A DNA stretch of 64,000 nucleotides from Cryptomeria japonica (GCF_030272615.1 NC_081412.1:478055657-478119656); one strand, 5' to 3'. Shown: positions 1-12,319, counted from the first letter of the stretch. Notes: generated by a model from the sequence alone, not told the origin. Program-made: numbers and translations.

Positions 1-489
1 AAATTTTATTCAGTCAAACTATTGCCAATTCGGTTTTAGAGGCACCATCTTTTGTTGGCCCATTTGCAGTTTATAAAGGATTTTTGCTCTCTATTACATC
101 CACTAGGGAGCCCAATGCATATGACCCGCATGGATTCCCTGCTGCAAGCAACAACACTTCAATTCTTGCTAGTTGTCTTCAAGAGGTAGATTGATAAATC
201 AACCACCGCCACTTCAATTCTTGCCAAGTGCTTTCAACAGGTAGACTGATAAACCATCTATTTTTCCCTCATCTTTAAGTGCACTATGCGAGATTTGAAA
301 TAATTTGTACTGGGCCAATATACGGTAGGGAAAAAATGATGGTCATGTGAAAAATTTTGAATTGTAGAGATTTGTATCAACTTAGTAATTCTTTAAAGCT
401 AACCCTGAATTGTGTTTTGTGGTTTAGTGTTTAGCATTGATTCAGATAATGAGATGAGGTTACTTTAATCGTCTTTAACACAAAATAGT

Positions 490-725
490 ATGTAGATGAG
501 CAGGGTATAGACATCCATAAAAGCATAGAGGATAAAGGACTTTTGTCAGATGTTGTAGTTTCAACTTCCTTGGTGGACATGTATGCAAAATGTGAAAGGA
601 TGGACAATGCATGTGAAATGTTTGACATAATGCCTCACAAAAATCTAGTCTCATGGAATGCCATGATCACAGCGTGTGTGTAAAATAGATTTTGTGAGAA
701 GGCTTTAGAAACTTTCACTATTTTT
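490..725 (+). pseudogene. PPR (PLS-class) gene fragment
   Basis: Read from about 508, this stretch encodes roughly 60 residues of a typical plant organellar PPR protein: an IHKSIEDKGL segment, then SLVDMYAKC, then FDIMPHKNLVSWNAMI. These are the hallmark L and S/P motif sequences of PLS-type PPR proteins, which act in RNA editing or processing in plastids and mitochondria. The frame hits a TAA after NAMITACV, and the residues after it (NRFCEKALETF) still look like the next PPR helix. No start, no long PPR array and no C-terminal E or DYW domain is present. It is a decayed fragment lying outside the large nest. The family call is secure; the functional parent is unknown. Confidence 0.75.
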
Positions 726-3624
726 TTTTCTTTTAAGTCCTTAATCCTAGCAGTTTTGCAAGGGCATTGTAGTAGTTGGATAGAGTTGTAGATTGCAGCA
801 GGCAGGTATGCAATACTTTGAGCCCCATTTCTATTAGCTCATTTATTGTAGTTGCTACTCGGTATCGCATTTTTTCATGAATACAATTCATAGTGGTTCC
901 TTCTTCCATGTTCCTAACGATTCTTTGCTATTTAGTGGTAAATTTGAATTGTGTATATAAGATCACTTTGGAATTTTTATAAGTAGAATAATTACATAAA
1001 ACCCATTTGGAATCTACCATGAAAATATTGATTTAAAATTAAAAAATCTTTTGCTCATTTGGATTCATCCAAAAATTTAAAAAACTTACCTCATGTTTTT
1101 GCCACCAAATCCTTTATGGTAGCCTAAATAACAGACTGCTCTATCTTTTTTGTGCTTGTGCTGCTTGGGAGCACCAGTGGATTCCTATCTCAACCCATTG
1201 ACACTGACAAAACTTTTGAAATTTGGTCGACTGTTGAAACCCTCATTCACAATCTCATGCACAAGCAGTGGCAAAAGCATCTTCTATGTATATAGAATTA
1301 AAATTTATTCTTGTAAAATGGTAGTCAAATTTTCATCAAATTCTTAAAAATCATCTAAATGTAAGAAATTAACTAAACTTAAAAAAGTTAAAGCTTGAGT
1401 AAAATTCTCAATGAAAGTGTTTTGATTTCAACAGCCTACTCTTATGTGGATTATATAAAAGAAATGTGAATCATAACATTTTACCTTTGGGAACATCACA
1501 TGCAATCCTTACTCTGTAGACTAGGCTAGTCCACCACAGAACTCAAAATCTAACTCAAAATCTAAATTATCAAGCAGAGTTCTATTATCAAGATACTCAT
1601 ACACCAGAAAACACTTTATTATGGTCTTCGAGCAGCAAAATCCCCGTAACTTTTCCACATTATTTGTGGCATCTTAATGTCATGAATCTACCTACATTTG
1701 CAAACATACAAAAGTAATTAAAACCAATCCCTTCCCACCTCATTTTTACTTACTAGCAAATGCTTGCAGAAGGGAAAGTTGAGAGTGCTAGCTATTTGGA
1801 CTGAAATGAGATTTGGCTACTACTACGACCCTGCAATCTGCCATTATTCATTAAATGAAAGAATAGTTTGGTTCAGATTTTGCTTCTATATTCATCAAAA
1901 AGAAATGGATTCACCACATTTCAACTAATATACAATATGTGGAAGCATAGGACTCAAGGCACGTGGACTGTTGAATGGATGACATTTTTTTAAGTTTGAA
2001 AAGAATATTATTTTGTCAAACAACTATATATAAGAAATATTTTTTCCTCATCCTGCTTTTTTCTATGGGATTAGATTAATACATAGGAAATGGATTTTCT
2101 ATATAAAGATGCATATTTGTGATTTTAACTAATATATTTGTATTTAGAAAAATCCTTATAAAAAATTTCAAAGATCTATAAACTAATATATTATTACTAT
2201 CTTATATGTTATTCTTATATTATAATCATCAAAGACCTACTACAATTAGATAAGGACATAAACATTTTGGTTTCTATGCACACAATTTTTCTCGTGCTTC
2301 CTTTGTAGAACACAAGAAAGCACAATTATTTTTACATATTATTTGCTTTTTAATATTTTATTAAATATAGAAATTATTTTTATATATTTTTCTAATTATT
2401 TTAAAATGATAGAAATTAATTTATATTTCTACTTTGCTTATATATTTTTTAGATATTAATTAATTTATTATTTTTTTAGATAGAAATTAATTAATTAATT
2501 TTAAAATCCATTTACAATTTTTTAAATATTTATTAAGTTATCACTTTGTATTCTATTATTTTCTTTTATGGATCTAAGTTTTTTATAAGATCTATTTTTT
2601 TTTATTTTTTATCAATTTATATACATCAATTAGACTCCAAAGACATTCAAACTTAGAAAATATGGAGATAAATTGTTATTGTGGCAATCCTTGCATTTAT
2701 AGTGAGAAAGTTGTCATTCTAAAATGTTCTTATTTTTCCTTGTATTTAGTTACAATGAAATGGCTTATGATATTAGGGAGAATTTTAACTCAAGGTAGTG
2801 AGAATTTTAACTCAAGTAGCATTCTCATTAGTATCTTCACTATTCCCCACAATCTTATGATTGCTTATATTGCTCAAATTGAAAGTCTCTAATTATCTCA
2901 TCTTCATTTTTTTACTATCAAATTATATCATATTATACAAAATGTAAATTCTACGGTCTCCTCTCTCAAAGTAAGAAACTTAAATCAATTATTTACCTTT
3001 CCTTGTTGAAATAAAAATTATGATTATTGCCAATGTAAAAATGTATTTTTTCCTTGTGAAGCACATTCTTGAAAATACATGTCTACAATATTTGATAAAC
3101 GATTAATATGCATAAAGTATGGGTTGATTCAATCCCTAATTGTTCAAATCATCATATTTATTGAAGTTAAAATTGTTCCTTTGAAATCATAAGTGATATG
3201 AATTGTAAATTTGGGAAATTTCTAGGTTGATACTTATGATGGAGAATCCATATTTTAGATATACCAAAGTTTAGATAGTACTCATCATATTATCTTCCCT
3301 TGTCAAATACAACGCTATCTCATAAATTCACTCTTGGAGCTCACCTATTCCTTATAAGCTTTCAAGCTTAATATTTTTAACATTTATTTCATATAATTCA
3401 AGTTTTGTTTTTTTGTGTCTCACTTGACACATGCATCTCATCTATATACATTATGCAAAGTAGTTGATGAATGATCCAAGCAAGGCCATTTGTTCCATAA
3501 AATTGCCCCACCATTTAAAAGGATTAATTTATTTCTAAAGATCTTTATATTTAATACATTTTATATTAGGATAAGCTTCATGTATCATATAAATTTCATA
3601 GGTATCTAACACCTTCTTATAATG
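726..3624. other. AT-rich left flank without recognised gene
   Basis: No coding region with recognisable homology is visible. The stretch 2000-2650 is especially A+T-rich with runs of T and TAATTAATT-like words. Short open frames at 1150-1347 and 2662-2892 have no recognisable motif. A weak resemblance to a copia gag helix lies near 1180-1270 but is too short to call. Confidence 0.5.
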
Positions 3625-3629
3625 GGTGG
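3625..3629. repeat. Left target-site duplication of element C (GGTGG)
   Basis: GGTGG directly precedes the left LTR edge and is repeated at 61762-61766 directly after the right LTR edge. A perfect five-base duplication is what a gypsy integrase makes. It shows that the two LTRs, about 58 kb apart, belong to one insertion. Confidence 0.85.
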
Positions 3630-5814
3630 TGTGTGCGGTGAAATTGGGAGACTGAAATTATTGTAAAAATTGTATGCAAGATTTAGTGTGATCAAAATAC
3701 GAAAAATTGAGATCAAAAGCTAACATACCAATAAAACTTTTGAGTGCAAAGATTAACTAATTTAAACTAGTTAACTTCCCAAGATGCACATCTCATTGTT
3801 CTCTATCTCATAGGATCTCTCAAGCCAATGGTTGCTCTTAGATCATTGAGCAAATGACTTAGGAATGACAACTCCAAGAATGAGTGATAAAATGATAATG
3901 ATCTATATGCAATGCATTCTAGATCTATATGATGTGTTTAAGATATGATACTAAGTTGTGATGATGATGAAGTTATAGTAAAGACATTAACAAACTATGC
4001 TAACATAATATGATAACATGGATATGCTATAATAATGATATGAAATGCTTAAAATGTTATTCTAACAAAGAGGGGCAATATGCTTGATATAATTAGACTA
4101 TAGTGTAGATGCATAAAAGATTTTGGATATGGATTATGAAGAAAGTGAGTCCTATTTGTAGATAAAATAGGGAAATGGATGGTTAAGATTCAATAATCTT
4201 AACAAGGGCTAGGATTGAAAGTTACTCAATCCATGTTTACAATTTTCACCAATGAAATGGTGACAATTGTCAACAAGAGGTGGCTTGAGAGGAGATGTAA
4301 GAGGCATTAAATGCCTGAGAAGACATGAGGGTCACCCTAGGAGAGTATGGTTAGGGTTAATTAGGATTAACCAGTGGATAAAGCTTTTACCCAAATGGTA
4401 AACTCTTGTGCAAGGGTTAATAAGATAACTAGGGTCAAAACAATGAGTGTTTGATGAGACCTCTAGGTTAAACGAGGGTTATGTTTAGAGAGAAAGTCTC
4501 TAACCGCTAGTTGAGGTTGGACTAACCATTAATGGTTAGGAAGACTTTGAAGGTTAACTTGTTGAGGACACAAAGCCTTCAATGCATTTCAAAGACTTTG
4601 AGGCATTTTTGAGAAGTAAATTCTCTTAAGGAATGTGCAAATGTTTAAGAGATGAATTAGGCTAATTAGGATGTTTAGAAGAATCTAGAAGGATCTAGAA
4701 GAGGATTAATTATGCAAGTGGATTTGTTAGGAGAATGCAAGTGGGATATAATTTTGGATTTTAATTTTGAAATAAAGTGATTTATTCCAAAAAGTGGATG
4801 ACAACTTGCCTAATTTAAATAAAATTTTGATTTATTTAATTGGAAGGGGATTTTTAATTAAATGTGAATTTAATTAAAAGGCCCAGAAGGGGATTTAATT
4901 AAATAAAGTGATTTATTTAATTAAAAGCTAGAAATTGGTTATATGAATTTAACTAAATAAATTGAATAGTTTATTTAATCAAATATATGAAATTGGGGAA
5001 ATTAATTAAATATAATTTAATTAATAGAGGAATATGGTTTTAATGAATTAAATAAATATTAAATATTTATTTAACTAGATGGTCAAATTTATACATCCAC
5101 AAAAACAAATAAATATCCAACCACATAGACCCTAGTTCTACAATGAAATCCACCATACACTAATGAAGAACCTAAAAACATGTCAAACATCAAATATGAA
5201 AGATTATACCATTCACATGCGCATTAGGGTTTGATCTCCATTGTTTCCTATCTTCATTGATCTTGCTTGATATTGTTGCTCTTAGATTTTGTGTACACAA
5301 GAGCTCAACAAAGAACGAATTGTGGTTGTGTAGACAGTTGAGTTATTGATCGCATTTGCATTAGGATGAGCATTAGGATTCATTAGAATTGATAAGGATA
5401 AAAGGATCCTCTTATATAGAGAGTACCCTAGAAATGGAGGGATAGGATTAAGAGGTGAAGGGATGAATGGTCGGCTAGGATTGAAGGGTAGGTATGGAAA
5501 ATAGAAAAATATTAGGGAGGTGGTTAAATGTAAATTAGGAGATGAATGAAGAGTGTCATGGAAAGAAAAAGATAATGAATTAATTAAATAGCTAAATATC
5601 TATTTAACTAATAGAAGAAGTGAGGCCAATTAAATAAATGAAAGGATAATTTAAATAAATAAAAATATTAATTTAAATAGGGAAAGGCTAGAAGAGGATA
5701 AGTGAATTAATTAAATAAATAAAGATATATTTAATTAATAGAAGGCTTAGGATAAAATAATTAAATAAATAAAATATTTATTTAATTAGGCTAGGACAAT
5801 TTTAGGTGTCTATA
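3630..5814 (-). repeat. 3' LTR of element C, interrupted by a solo LTR
   Basis: The LTR ends match the right-hand copy at 60107-61761. The start (minus strand) is TATAGACACC and the end runs through TTTCACC. Removing the nested solo LTR at 3671-5101 leaves about 750 nt, close to the 705 nt of the other copy once its own 950-nt insertion is removed. The LTR is related to that of A: both share the opening TAGACACC..AAAATTG, the AT-rich TTAAATAAAT tract, and an end in TTTCACC(A/C)TATACA or its decayed form. Confidence 0.85.
3671..5101 (-). mobile_element. Solo LTR of the B family inside C's 3' LTR
   Basis: This 1431-nt block reads on the minus strand from TGTGGATGTATAAA to TTGCATACA and matches the B LTR along its length, including the segment at 4200-4330 that corresponds to the middle of the B LTR. 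It has no internal domain, so it is a solo LTR left by recombination between two LTRs. The flanks are AAAAT on the left and AAAAC on the right, a plausible worn five-base duplication. In C's other LTR the equivalent site is uninterrupted. Confidence 0.8.
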
Positions 5815-5830
5815 AAATATCCCTCTTTGA
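5815..5830 (-). promoter_or_regulatory. Polypurine tract of element C
   Basis: On the minus strand TCAAAGAGGGATATTT directly abuts the 3' LTR. A and B have TCAAAGAGGGGCAAAA at the same place, so this is the plus-strand primer site for reverse transcription, degraded in its last bases. Confidence 0.75.
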
Positions 5831-6344
5831 GATGATGCAGCTTGTCGTGTTGGCTCAAAGAAAATAAGATTGATCGATACAACATTTCCCCCAATACGAG
5901 AGTGGTATGCCCCCTCAAGAGATTTAGTGAAAAAATTCAAAAAACTACAAACAATCTCTTGATAGGAAAGAAAGGCTAGAAGGGATAAGAATAAGGTATA
6001 ACAAATTCAAACAGATGAAAACAGGGCTCAAAGGGGATCATTGGGCAGTGAAAAGGTGTTGAGAGGCAAGCACAACCAATTAGGGTTCCACAACCTATAT
6101 ATATAAGCCATGGGGAAAAACATCCTCATTTGTATCCTTGTCATTTGAGAGATCAAAGCATGGAGCATCCAAGGAGCTTGAGCAGAGCAGACAACAAGTC
6201 CAGAACTATGGTGGTCAAATAGCACAGGTTCAATAGAGTTCGATGCTTCCAGCGGCTAGCAGACTTTGGAGAGTCGATATGTATCTCAAACTTGCTTTTC
6301 AATTTCCTATTTATGATGCATTTATTAGGCTAGAAAGTGGTATG
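5831..6344. other. C 3' region between polypurine tract and word cluster
   Basis: Non-coding. The part nearest the polypurine tract contains sequence similar to A's equivalent region (AACACGACAAGCTGCAT on the minus strand). No reading frame of interest was found; a 65-residue frame at 6028-6225 has no recognisable feature. Confidence 0.5.
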
Positions 6345-6625
6345 AAATGAAAACGCGTTCAAAGTGTTTTAGGGTTTCAACGTGTATAGGTTAGGTTTAG
6401 GTGCATATCTAGGATGCGATGACATGTCTGTGTAGGATAAATTTGTGTAAGTGCCTGTAATGTTGTATGTGTCTACAAAATTCATGTATACATTGCTAGG
6501 TCACGTATAGGGAATAAAGCTATGTGGGCATTAAACAATGGGGTGTATAGGTCTGAAAATGCGTATGTACAAGCTGAAAGTGTGTGTATGTAGTCCAAAT
6601 CTGTATGGGATAACTCCTAGCGTGT
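6345..6625 (+). repeat. Degenerate word cluster upstream of C's antisense PMD gene
   Basis: About nine degenerate copies of a GCGTATGTAC or CGTGTATAGG-like word occur here, for example CGTGTATAGGTT, CACGTATAGGG, GTGTATAGGTCT and GCGTATGTACAAG. The orientation given is that of the PMD gene. A related word occurs in C's sense leader (59560-59960, minus strand). The similarity is weak compared with the same pattern in A and B. Confidence 0.45.
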
Positions 6626-6763
6626 AAATGTCTGGCAAGCAAAAGTTGGGACAAAAAGAAGTTTCAATGTGATGAACATGTGCAGAAAATAGGATTAATT
6701 GTCGAATTGATAGTCTATGATAGATGCCCCAGTAAGGATTTAGCTAAATGCTAGGATTTAGTG

Positions 6764-7115
6764 CAATGTGATAAACATATACACTAATAGCAATAGCGCC
6801 ATCTGATAAACATAAGCACTACAAAGATAGGGCCAGATAAGTAGCACCATGTGATAAACATAAGTACTACCGAGATGAGGTTGACTAAGGGATTCCATGT
6901 GATAGACATAACACCAAAAATATAAGGCTAGATAAGCAGCACCATGTGATAAACATAAGTACCATTAGGAGTATGGTTGACTAAGTGATACCATTTGATA
7001 AATATAAGCACCACAAAGATAGGGATAGCCAAGCAGCACCATGTGATAAACATAAATACCACTAGGATAGGGTAAGATAAGAAACACTATGTGACAAACA
7101 TAAGTACTACTAGGA
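6764..7115 (+). repeat. Minisatellite upstream of C's PMD gene
   Basis: About eight degenerate copies, 35-50 bp apart, of a unit with core CACCATGTGATAAACATAAG followed by TACTAC or CACTAC. The array ends about 60 bp before the putative splice acceptor of the PMD gene. A's array at 34330-34690 has the related core TGTGATGAACA in the same relative place and orientation, so the repeat predates the split of A and C. Confidence 0.75.
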
Positions 7116-7159
7116 TAGGATAATGTTAGGAGCTGATATGATGAGATTGATGTGATTGT

Positions 7160-7176
7160 CTTTGTATGATTGCAGG
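7160..7176 (+). promoter_or_regulatory. Putative 3' splice site of antisense PMD gene in C
   Basis: The sequence is TTTGTATGATTGCAG then GAGTACTTG. PMD-gene homology with A starts exactly at GAG (EYL in protein). In A the same point is CTTGACTGTAG then GAGTATTTG, and in B GTTTGACAG then GAGCGTCTT. A pyrimidine-rich tract ending in AG before GAG in all three suggests a conserved intron end. No transcript evidence is available. Confidence 0.5.
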
Positions 7177-9038
7177 AGTACTTGTCTCTCTTGGAGTCTT
7201 GGGAGATATATCCCATTACGCAAAGACTTCAACCACAGTTAACAGAGGACCACCATAGAGTTGTAGAGGCAATGGGGTTGAGACACATTATGTTTATGTC
7301 TGAGATTCAGGTGAACATGGGATTGTTGACTGTAGTAGTCGAGTGGTGGCATTTAGAGAGCTACACATTTCATTTGTCGATCAGTGAGATGTCAATTACT
7401 ATGGAGGATGTTTATAGGATACTCTGCATTCCCACTACTAGAGAGATGGTGGTACACAATCATGATGAGGATGAGGATGATCTACGTCTAGTGTTAGATG
7501 ACAGGGACCTGGAGATCCAAGGTGGACATGTGAGTTGGGAGACCATGTATGCCAGCAGGGAGGTTTTAGCAGCAATTTTGGGTGGGGTCGTCAATGGACA
7601 TCTACGCCCCGATAGGATGACACACGGTTTAGTTACTAGATGGGGATGAGCGATAGAGATGATGATGACTAAGTCTACCTGATTTTCATGGGGTCCATGT
7701 ATGTTGGCCCACTTGTATCATGAGCTACACCAATTTGTCTATCTTGGTGGATGTGGCCTCGGATGTGGAGTCACACTACTATAGGTATGGACATCTGAGC
7801 ACATTGTAGTGACTAGGCTAGGTTGCTTCAGATTCAGGGGACATGGTCAATCATATGTGCATTATTATTCTATGATCACTTCCCAGCCTCGATTGGGGAA
7901 GTTAGGGTACCAAAGGAGGATCATCGATGATATAGATACTGTTATATGGAGAACCTACCTTGATTGCAAGGACTGGTAGTAGGATGTGACCGAGCCTTCA
8001 TTTTACTACAAGACCAAGTGCTTGATTAGGCAAAAGCCCTACATATTAGACATGCATTTACCAGACAAGATATCAAGGTAGTTTGGCAAGGTATAGCAAA
8101 TGCCTCAAGGATCAGATGAGTTCAAATAGACAGTGGGAGACTAGGTACATTAGGGGCCAATTTTTTCATATAAGACTGTAGTGGTCAAGTTCTAGGCTCT
8201 TGTCCTGATGCCTTTGGACCTTTATAGGGATATAGAAGATGTGGGGATGCAACTTGAGTATGGAATACTTCTAATCACACCCAGTTCCATGGTTGACGGG
8301 GCCAAGAGAGCCACCATCAAAACTAGATGATGATGATGATAATGTGGATGTGAGACTAGGTTGAAGGAGATGGCGGAGAGGAGGAGCTAAGAGAGTGGTG
8401 AGGGGGAGGGGAGGAGGAGAGGGATATGGAGGCCGAGATGGGAGAGACGGAGGCCAAGATGGTAGACCACCATGAGGGAGAGGGGGACAACCATTACAGG
8501 TTGCCCCACAAGTATAAATTAGACCAATGTAGAGACAAGATGCCCATAGTAGGCTAAGGGAAGGGGAGAGGATAAAACTATGCTTTGAGAGTAGGTTCAG
8601 ACACAAGCTGAGGATATAGAGGCCTTGGTGGCGCAGGTGGATAGGCTGAGACGGGAGCTATAGGAGGCAAGATGAGAGGGATAGGGCCATAGAGCACTAT
8701 ACCATTACAGAGGAGACTATCTAGACTGCAGGGGTTTCCCAATAGGAGATACAACCACATGCTTTGCGTTTTACTTGAGAATGGGTGGCAAGATCAACTA
8801 CTAAAGTATTTTGTATAATGTGGTGGTGTCACCTCATCTAAGGGTGAAGAGATATGAACAAACTTCCTAGGCCACATCCAAGAGACAAGGTCAGAGAGCA
8901 CCTAGCAGTGGGTTCATGGGACCACTACCGTCAGTAGGATCAGCAAGGAGAGCACGACAAGGAGATCCAAGGGGTAGACCGTCAAGGGCTCGGATTACAC
9001 CAAGGCCTATAGGCTCCAAGGGAGGGAGTTCATCATAG
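7176..9038 (+). pseudogene. Antisense plant mobile domain (PMD) gene of element C, decayed
   Basis: PMD proteins such as Arabidopsis MAIN and MAIL1 are nuclear factors linked to silencing and genome stability, and the domain also occurs in transposons. Here the open part (7170-7649) reads EYLSLLES, then TQRLQPQLTEDHH, a GLLTVVVEWWHLES core, then MSITMEDVYRILCIP, the family's characteristic motif order. Beyond 7649, homology to the PMD genes of A and B continues through stops: FSWGPCMLAHLYHELHQ, TRLGCFRFRGHGQSYVH, IIDDIDTVIWRTYLDC. A G/E/R-rich stretch (8300-8520) and a coiled coil (AEDIEALVAQVDRLRREL, near 8600) follow. It ends in GSKGGSSS and stop, matching A. At least seven stops make it a pseudogene. 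It runs opposite to C. Confidence 0.8.
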
Positions 9039-9179
9039 CCCTCTCGAATCCATATTGTATTAGTGCTTAATTTTTGTATGATGACGTGGACACCTGGGAT
9101 ATTTGTAGTTGTATGATTTTTTGACATCATTGTATCAAGACACATTATTTTTTTATCTATATATGAGATTTGGCCTATT

Positions 9180-9600
9180 TTTGCAACAACTATATTGTTA
9201 TGATCTTATGTGATGCATTTATGATTTTGCTTATGATATGATGTTACTATATGCTTTATGAGATGCATTTTATTTATAATCCTATGATGTGATGTGATGC
9301 TTATGACATGTTTCTATATGCTTATGTTATATATGATGTTATGATACTTATCTATTGTTTTATCATGATGATGTAGCTAATCTACATTTATGTATGATCT
9401 TATGATGTAGGTATGATGTATGCTTATAGATGCATGATGCAATTATGACCTATGTGATGATAGTTATGTGATGTACTTTATTTATGGTGATCTTATGATT
9501 ATATGCAAACTAACCTATTTATATGTAGGATGGATGCAGTAGATTTCTATCTATGTGATATGTACAATGCATACTAACATATGATGATGCAAATGGACAC
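9180..9600 (+). repeat. ATG-rich degenerate repeat downstream of C's PMD gene
   Basis: Dense, irregular copies of TTATGATGTGATGC-like words fill this stretch. A (31960-32220) and B (49210-49440) have a similar CAT-rich stretch, on the opposite strand, in the same position between pol and the PMD gene. There is no reading frame. Confidence 0.6.
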
Positions 9601-10565
9601 TTCAAGAAATGTTGATATTTTTGGAGTGTCATGATACTCAGTCATACAATTATGGACTACATGGGCTTGGGAAGAACAAATGAAGGATACATGGGAAAGG
9701 GGGATGGAAGGTAGAATATATGGAGGTGAAATGACCTTCTTATGCATTTATCATCATTGATCTTATTATGGAAAATGTATTGTGACCATATAGATATAGT
9801 TTTGACCTAGACAGTCATTGTATCATTTGGATGGAGTTTAGACAATTGTAGATAAGGAATGCCCCAATTTGCACTAAACCCACAATGTCCTCATATCCTT
9901 GGACGAGCCATGTAGTATTTCTAAGAGACTATCCACAAACAACAAATAGGTGATCATGCCCCATCCCGGCCACTCTAGTTATAGACATCCTTAAAAAACA
10001 TAGGAACCATGACACCACAAAAGATCAAATCAAAATAAAATCAAAGACTTGACACCAACATAGACTAAAATCCTCAAGTTATAAGTGTATCTTGCCATTG
10101 TTACATGTTTGATATGGTCACAATGTTGTCATCCTGATAAAAGACAAATGATGTTGAAAATCCCTATTGTACTCAAAGTCAGATAAAAGATTGATTTGTT
10201 GATAACTCACTGCTACTTGTGCATCATCTAAAACTTACTTACTCCATGAAACCAAAACTTTATTGTGGATCGACGATGGAAATGATATTTTATTGTGGAT
10301 TGTGCATAGAAAGAAGGAATGAAAATATGATCCTCCTCTAAACATGTGATGCCAAGGATCCACTTCCATCACTAGGTTTAGGATATGCCCCCAAGTATAG
10401 ATGGGACTTGATATATTATGCATAAAGGAAAGGTTGGAAAGGGTTTATTATGGATGACAAACCAATCTTAGGGGATCAATAACAATCCATGATGGGGATG
10501 GACAAGTTTATTATGGAATGATAGGTTGTGAGTGTGTGCAAAGTGAGAAGGTGAAACTAAATCTT
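9601..10565. other. C spacer between PMD gene and integrase end
   Basis: Non-coding. On the minus strand, 10250-10310 holds two copies of an ATCCACAATAAA word, matching the three TCCGCAATAAAG copies of A at 31210-31280. These could be sense polyadenylation signals. Nothing else was recognised. Confidence 0.4.
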
Positions 10566-10790
10566 GAAGGAGGGAGGAGCAAAAGTCTCTACACATGGTG
10601 TCGGTAACCCAGTTTTCACCATGGTACTTTCCTAGGGTGCCACCAAAGTGGTTTTCACCATTGGACTAATTTATTTCTCTTTACTTTTTTTCAATTTTTT
10701 TAATTTTTTTGTGTCACAAGGTGATTGTTTGTCAAGTCTTCACCAAAGTGATGATTATTTTTTGTATTTTTTATTAGGATTCTTTGAAGA
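10566..10790 (-). other. Conserved post-integrase non-coding block (C copy)
   Basis: On the minus strand this matches A's 30760-30960 closely: TTGGTGAAGACTTGACAAAC, the segment TCCAATGGTGAAAACCAC, then ACCATGGTGAAAACTGGG and the ACACCATGTGTAGAGAC segment. It lies directly after the integrase stop, is not coding, and is also partly present in B. Confidence 0.7.
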
Positions 10791-10791
10791 G

Positions 10792-11300
10792 CTATGCATA
10801 AAACCTATGAAGGCGCATGTTTTTGATAGGATCATCCAATGTTTCTCCCTCTAGTGTTGATAACTAATATGCACCTGAGTCATAAACTATTGTGATGACA
10901 TAAGGCCCAAGCCAATTTGGTTCAAATTTATCCCGTTTCTCTCTATCTTACTGATTTTTGGGGTTTTCTCTTAGGACCAAGTCACCTGACTCAAATGTGG
11001 GAGGTTTCCCTTTGTGATTATAACTGTGACTCATACGTTGTTGATATGCTTTCAGATGATTGAATGTATTTTGTCGATGCTCATATAATAATTCCAAATC
11101 TTGCAAGTGGGAGACCCTCTAATCTTCGTCACTGATAAGATCACTTAAGGAGACCCCTAAAGGTGGTAATTCGACCTCAATGGGAAAGGTGGCTTCAACC
11201 CCATAAACAAGTCAATAGGAAGTAGCTCTAGTGGGTGTGTAGACACTTGTGTGATAGGCCCATAACATGGGATTAAGTTGGACATGCCAATTGTAGCCTG
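10792..11300 (-). pseudogene. C integrase, C-terminal part
   Basis: On the minus strand, after the insertion boundary at 11300, this encodes the end of the integrase core and its C-terminal domain, aligning with A's NPALWAYRTSVRTP region through the KFESNWLGPY-type GPY/F region and finishing in HRFYA and a stop at 10792-10794. The catalytic core sits 4.2 kb away at 15481-16155 because of an inserted element. Several stops and shifts are present, so no functional product is expected. Confidence 0.75.
11287..11300. repeat. Left candidate target-site duplication of the 4.2-kb insertion
   Basis: CCAATTGTAGCCTG here resembles CCAATAGTAACCAG at 15481-15494 (11 of 14 bases by eye). In A and B the integrase sequence occurs only once at this point. 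A long worn duplication would fit a non-LTR-type insertion, but both edges are approximate. Confidence 0.5.
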
Positions 11301-11908
11301 TTGCCCCCATATTTGGCCTACATAAAATTTGAACTTCAAATCAGTGTTAGTGTCGAGTAAAGGTCCAATGAGTGTTTACGCGTAGGTAATGAGCGTGTTA
11401 TCCAAGGTCCTTGCTAGTCAAAATCTAAAAAATGGAAGAATTTTGAGAATTACCATGAATTGAGGAAAACCAGTTGACAGTCAGGATCTAAACATCATTT
11501 TGTATCACATGGCCAACTTTCACCTAAACCTAGTTCATACTTTGTCATATTTTAAACTTTCCATTTTTTGTGTCTTTTGCTCCCAAATGATTAAAATATT
11601 TCATTTAAGGGGTCATCATGAGGCATAAATAATTGTGTGGATTTATTCTCCTACCATTGATGCGTGTTTCAAATTTCAGGACCTAACTCCCTACCGTTTG
11701 AAAGTTATGCTATTTTTCTCCAGCCAAAGCATTATATTTAAAATATTTAAATTATTACTCAAATGATAATTTAATATTTTACATTATTTTATTATGTTTG
11801 GACATTTGCAATGAGAAAATTGACTTCAATCATTGATGGCATTCTTTCTTGATCCATTCTCAGTGAAATATGGTTTCCAATGTGTAAAAGACAGCTTGCT
11901 CAACCAGA

Positions 11909-12125
11909 AGGTTAGAAATGCTCGAAAAGTGAGCATTCTTAACCTCATTTCTTAACCTTTTGTCAAAAAGGTTAGAAATGCTCACTTTTTGAGCATTTCT
12001 AACCCATATTTCTAACCTATCACAAAAAGGTTAGAAATGCTCAAAAATCGGGCATTTCTAACCTCGTTTCTTAACCTTGCGGGTCCCACTTTGTCAAGAG
12101 GTTAAAGTTGAGCATTCTTAACCTC
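11909..12125. repeat. Array of four short hairpins (AGGTTAGAAATGCTC inverted repeats)
   Basis: Four consecutive inverted repeats have arms of about 15 nt. The first three are AGGTTAGAAATGCTC at 11909, 11969 and 12028, each followed after 7-8 nt by its near-complement (GAGCATTTCTAACC or a close variant) at 11931, 11991 and 12051. A fourth, shorter one spans 12099-12124. The regular spacing of about 60 nt suggests repeated duplication of one palindrome. Confidence 0.85.
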
Positions 12126-12319
12126 TTTCATAAGAATTTAAAAATGAGCTTCATTACAACAGGTTATGAACGTTCATCAATGCATTGAAGGTAAATGGTT
12201 TCACCAGAGGTTGAAGTTGTAGATGCTCTTGAGACATGAAAGCAAAATGGAAGCTTCGAACCAGGTTAAGGACACATCAGTTTTTGTCAGACATTGGAGT
12301 TAGAAACACATGCAAACTG

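Noticed and set aside
1150-1347. Possible Ty1/copia gag fragment or small protein
   Set aside because: One alternative frame has an EIWSTVETLI segment, but this is too short and isolated.
6965-7216. 83-aa frame on the minus strand across C's minisatellite
   Set aside because: The frame is made by the tandem repeat units and its periodic sequence follows the repeat; not a gene.
8271-8606. 111-aa Pro/Leu-rich minus-strand frame
   Set aside because: Shadow of the low-complexity tail of C's PMD gene.
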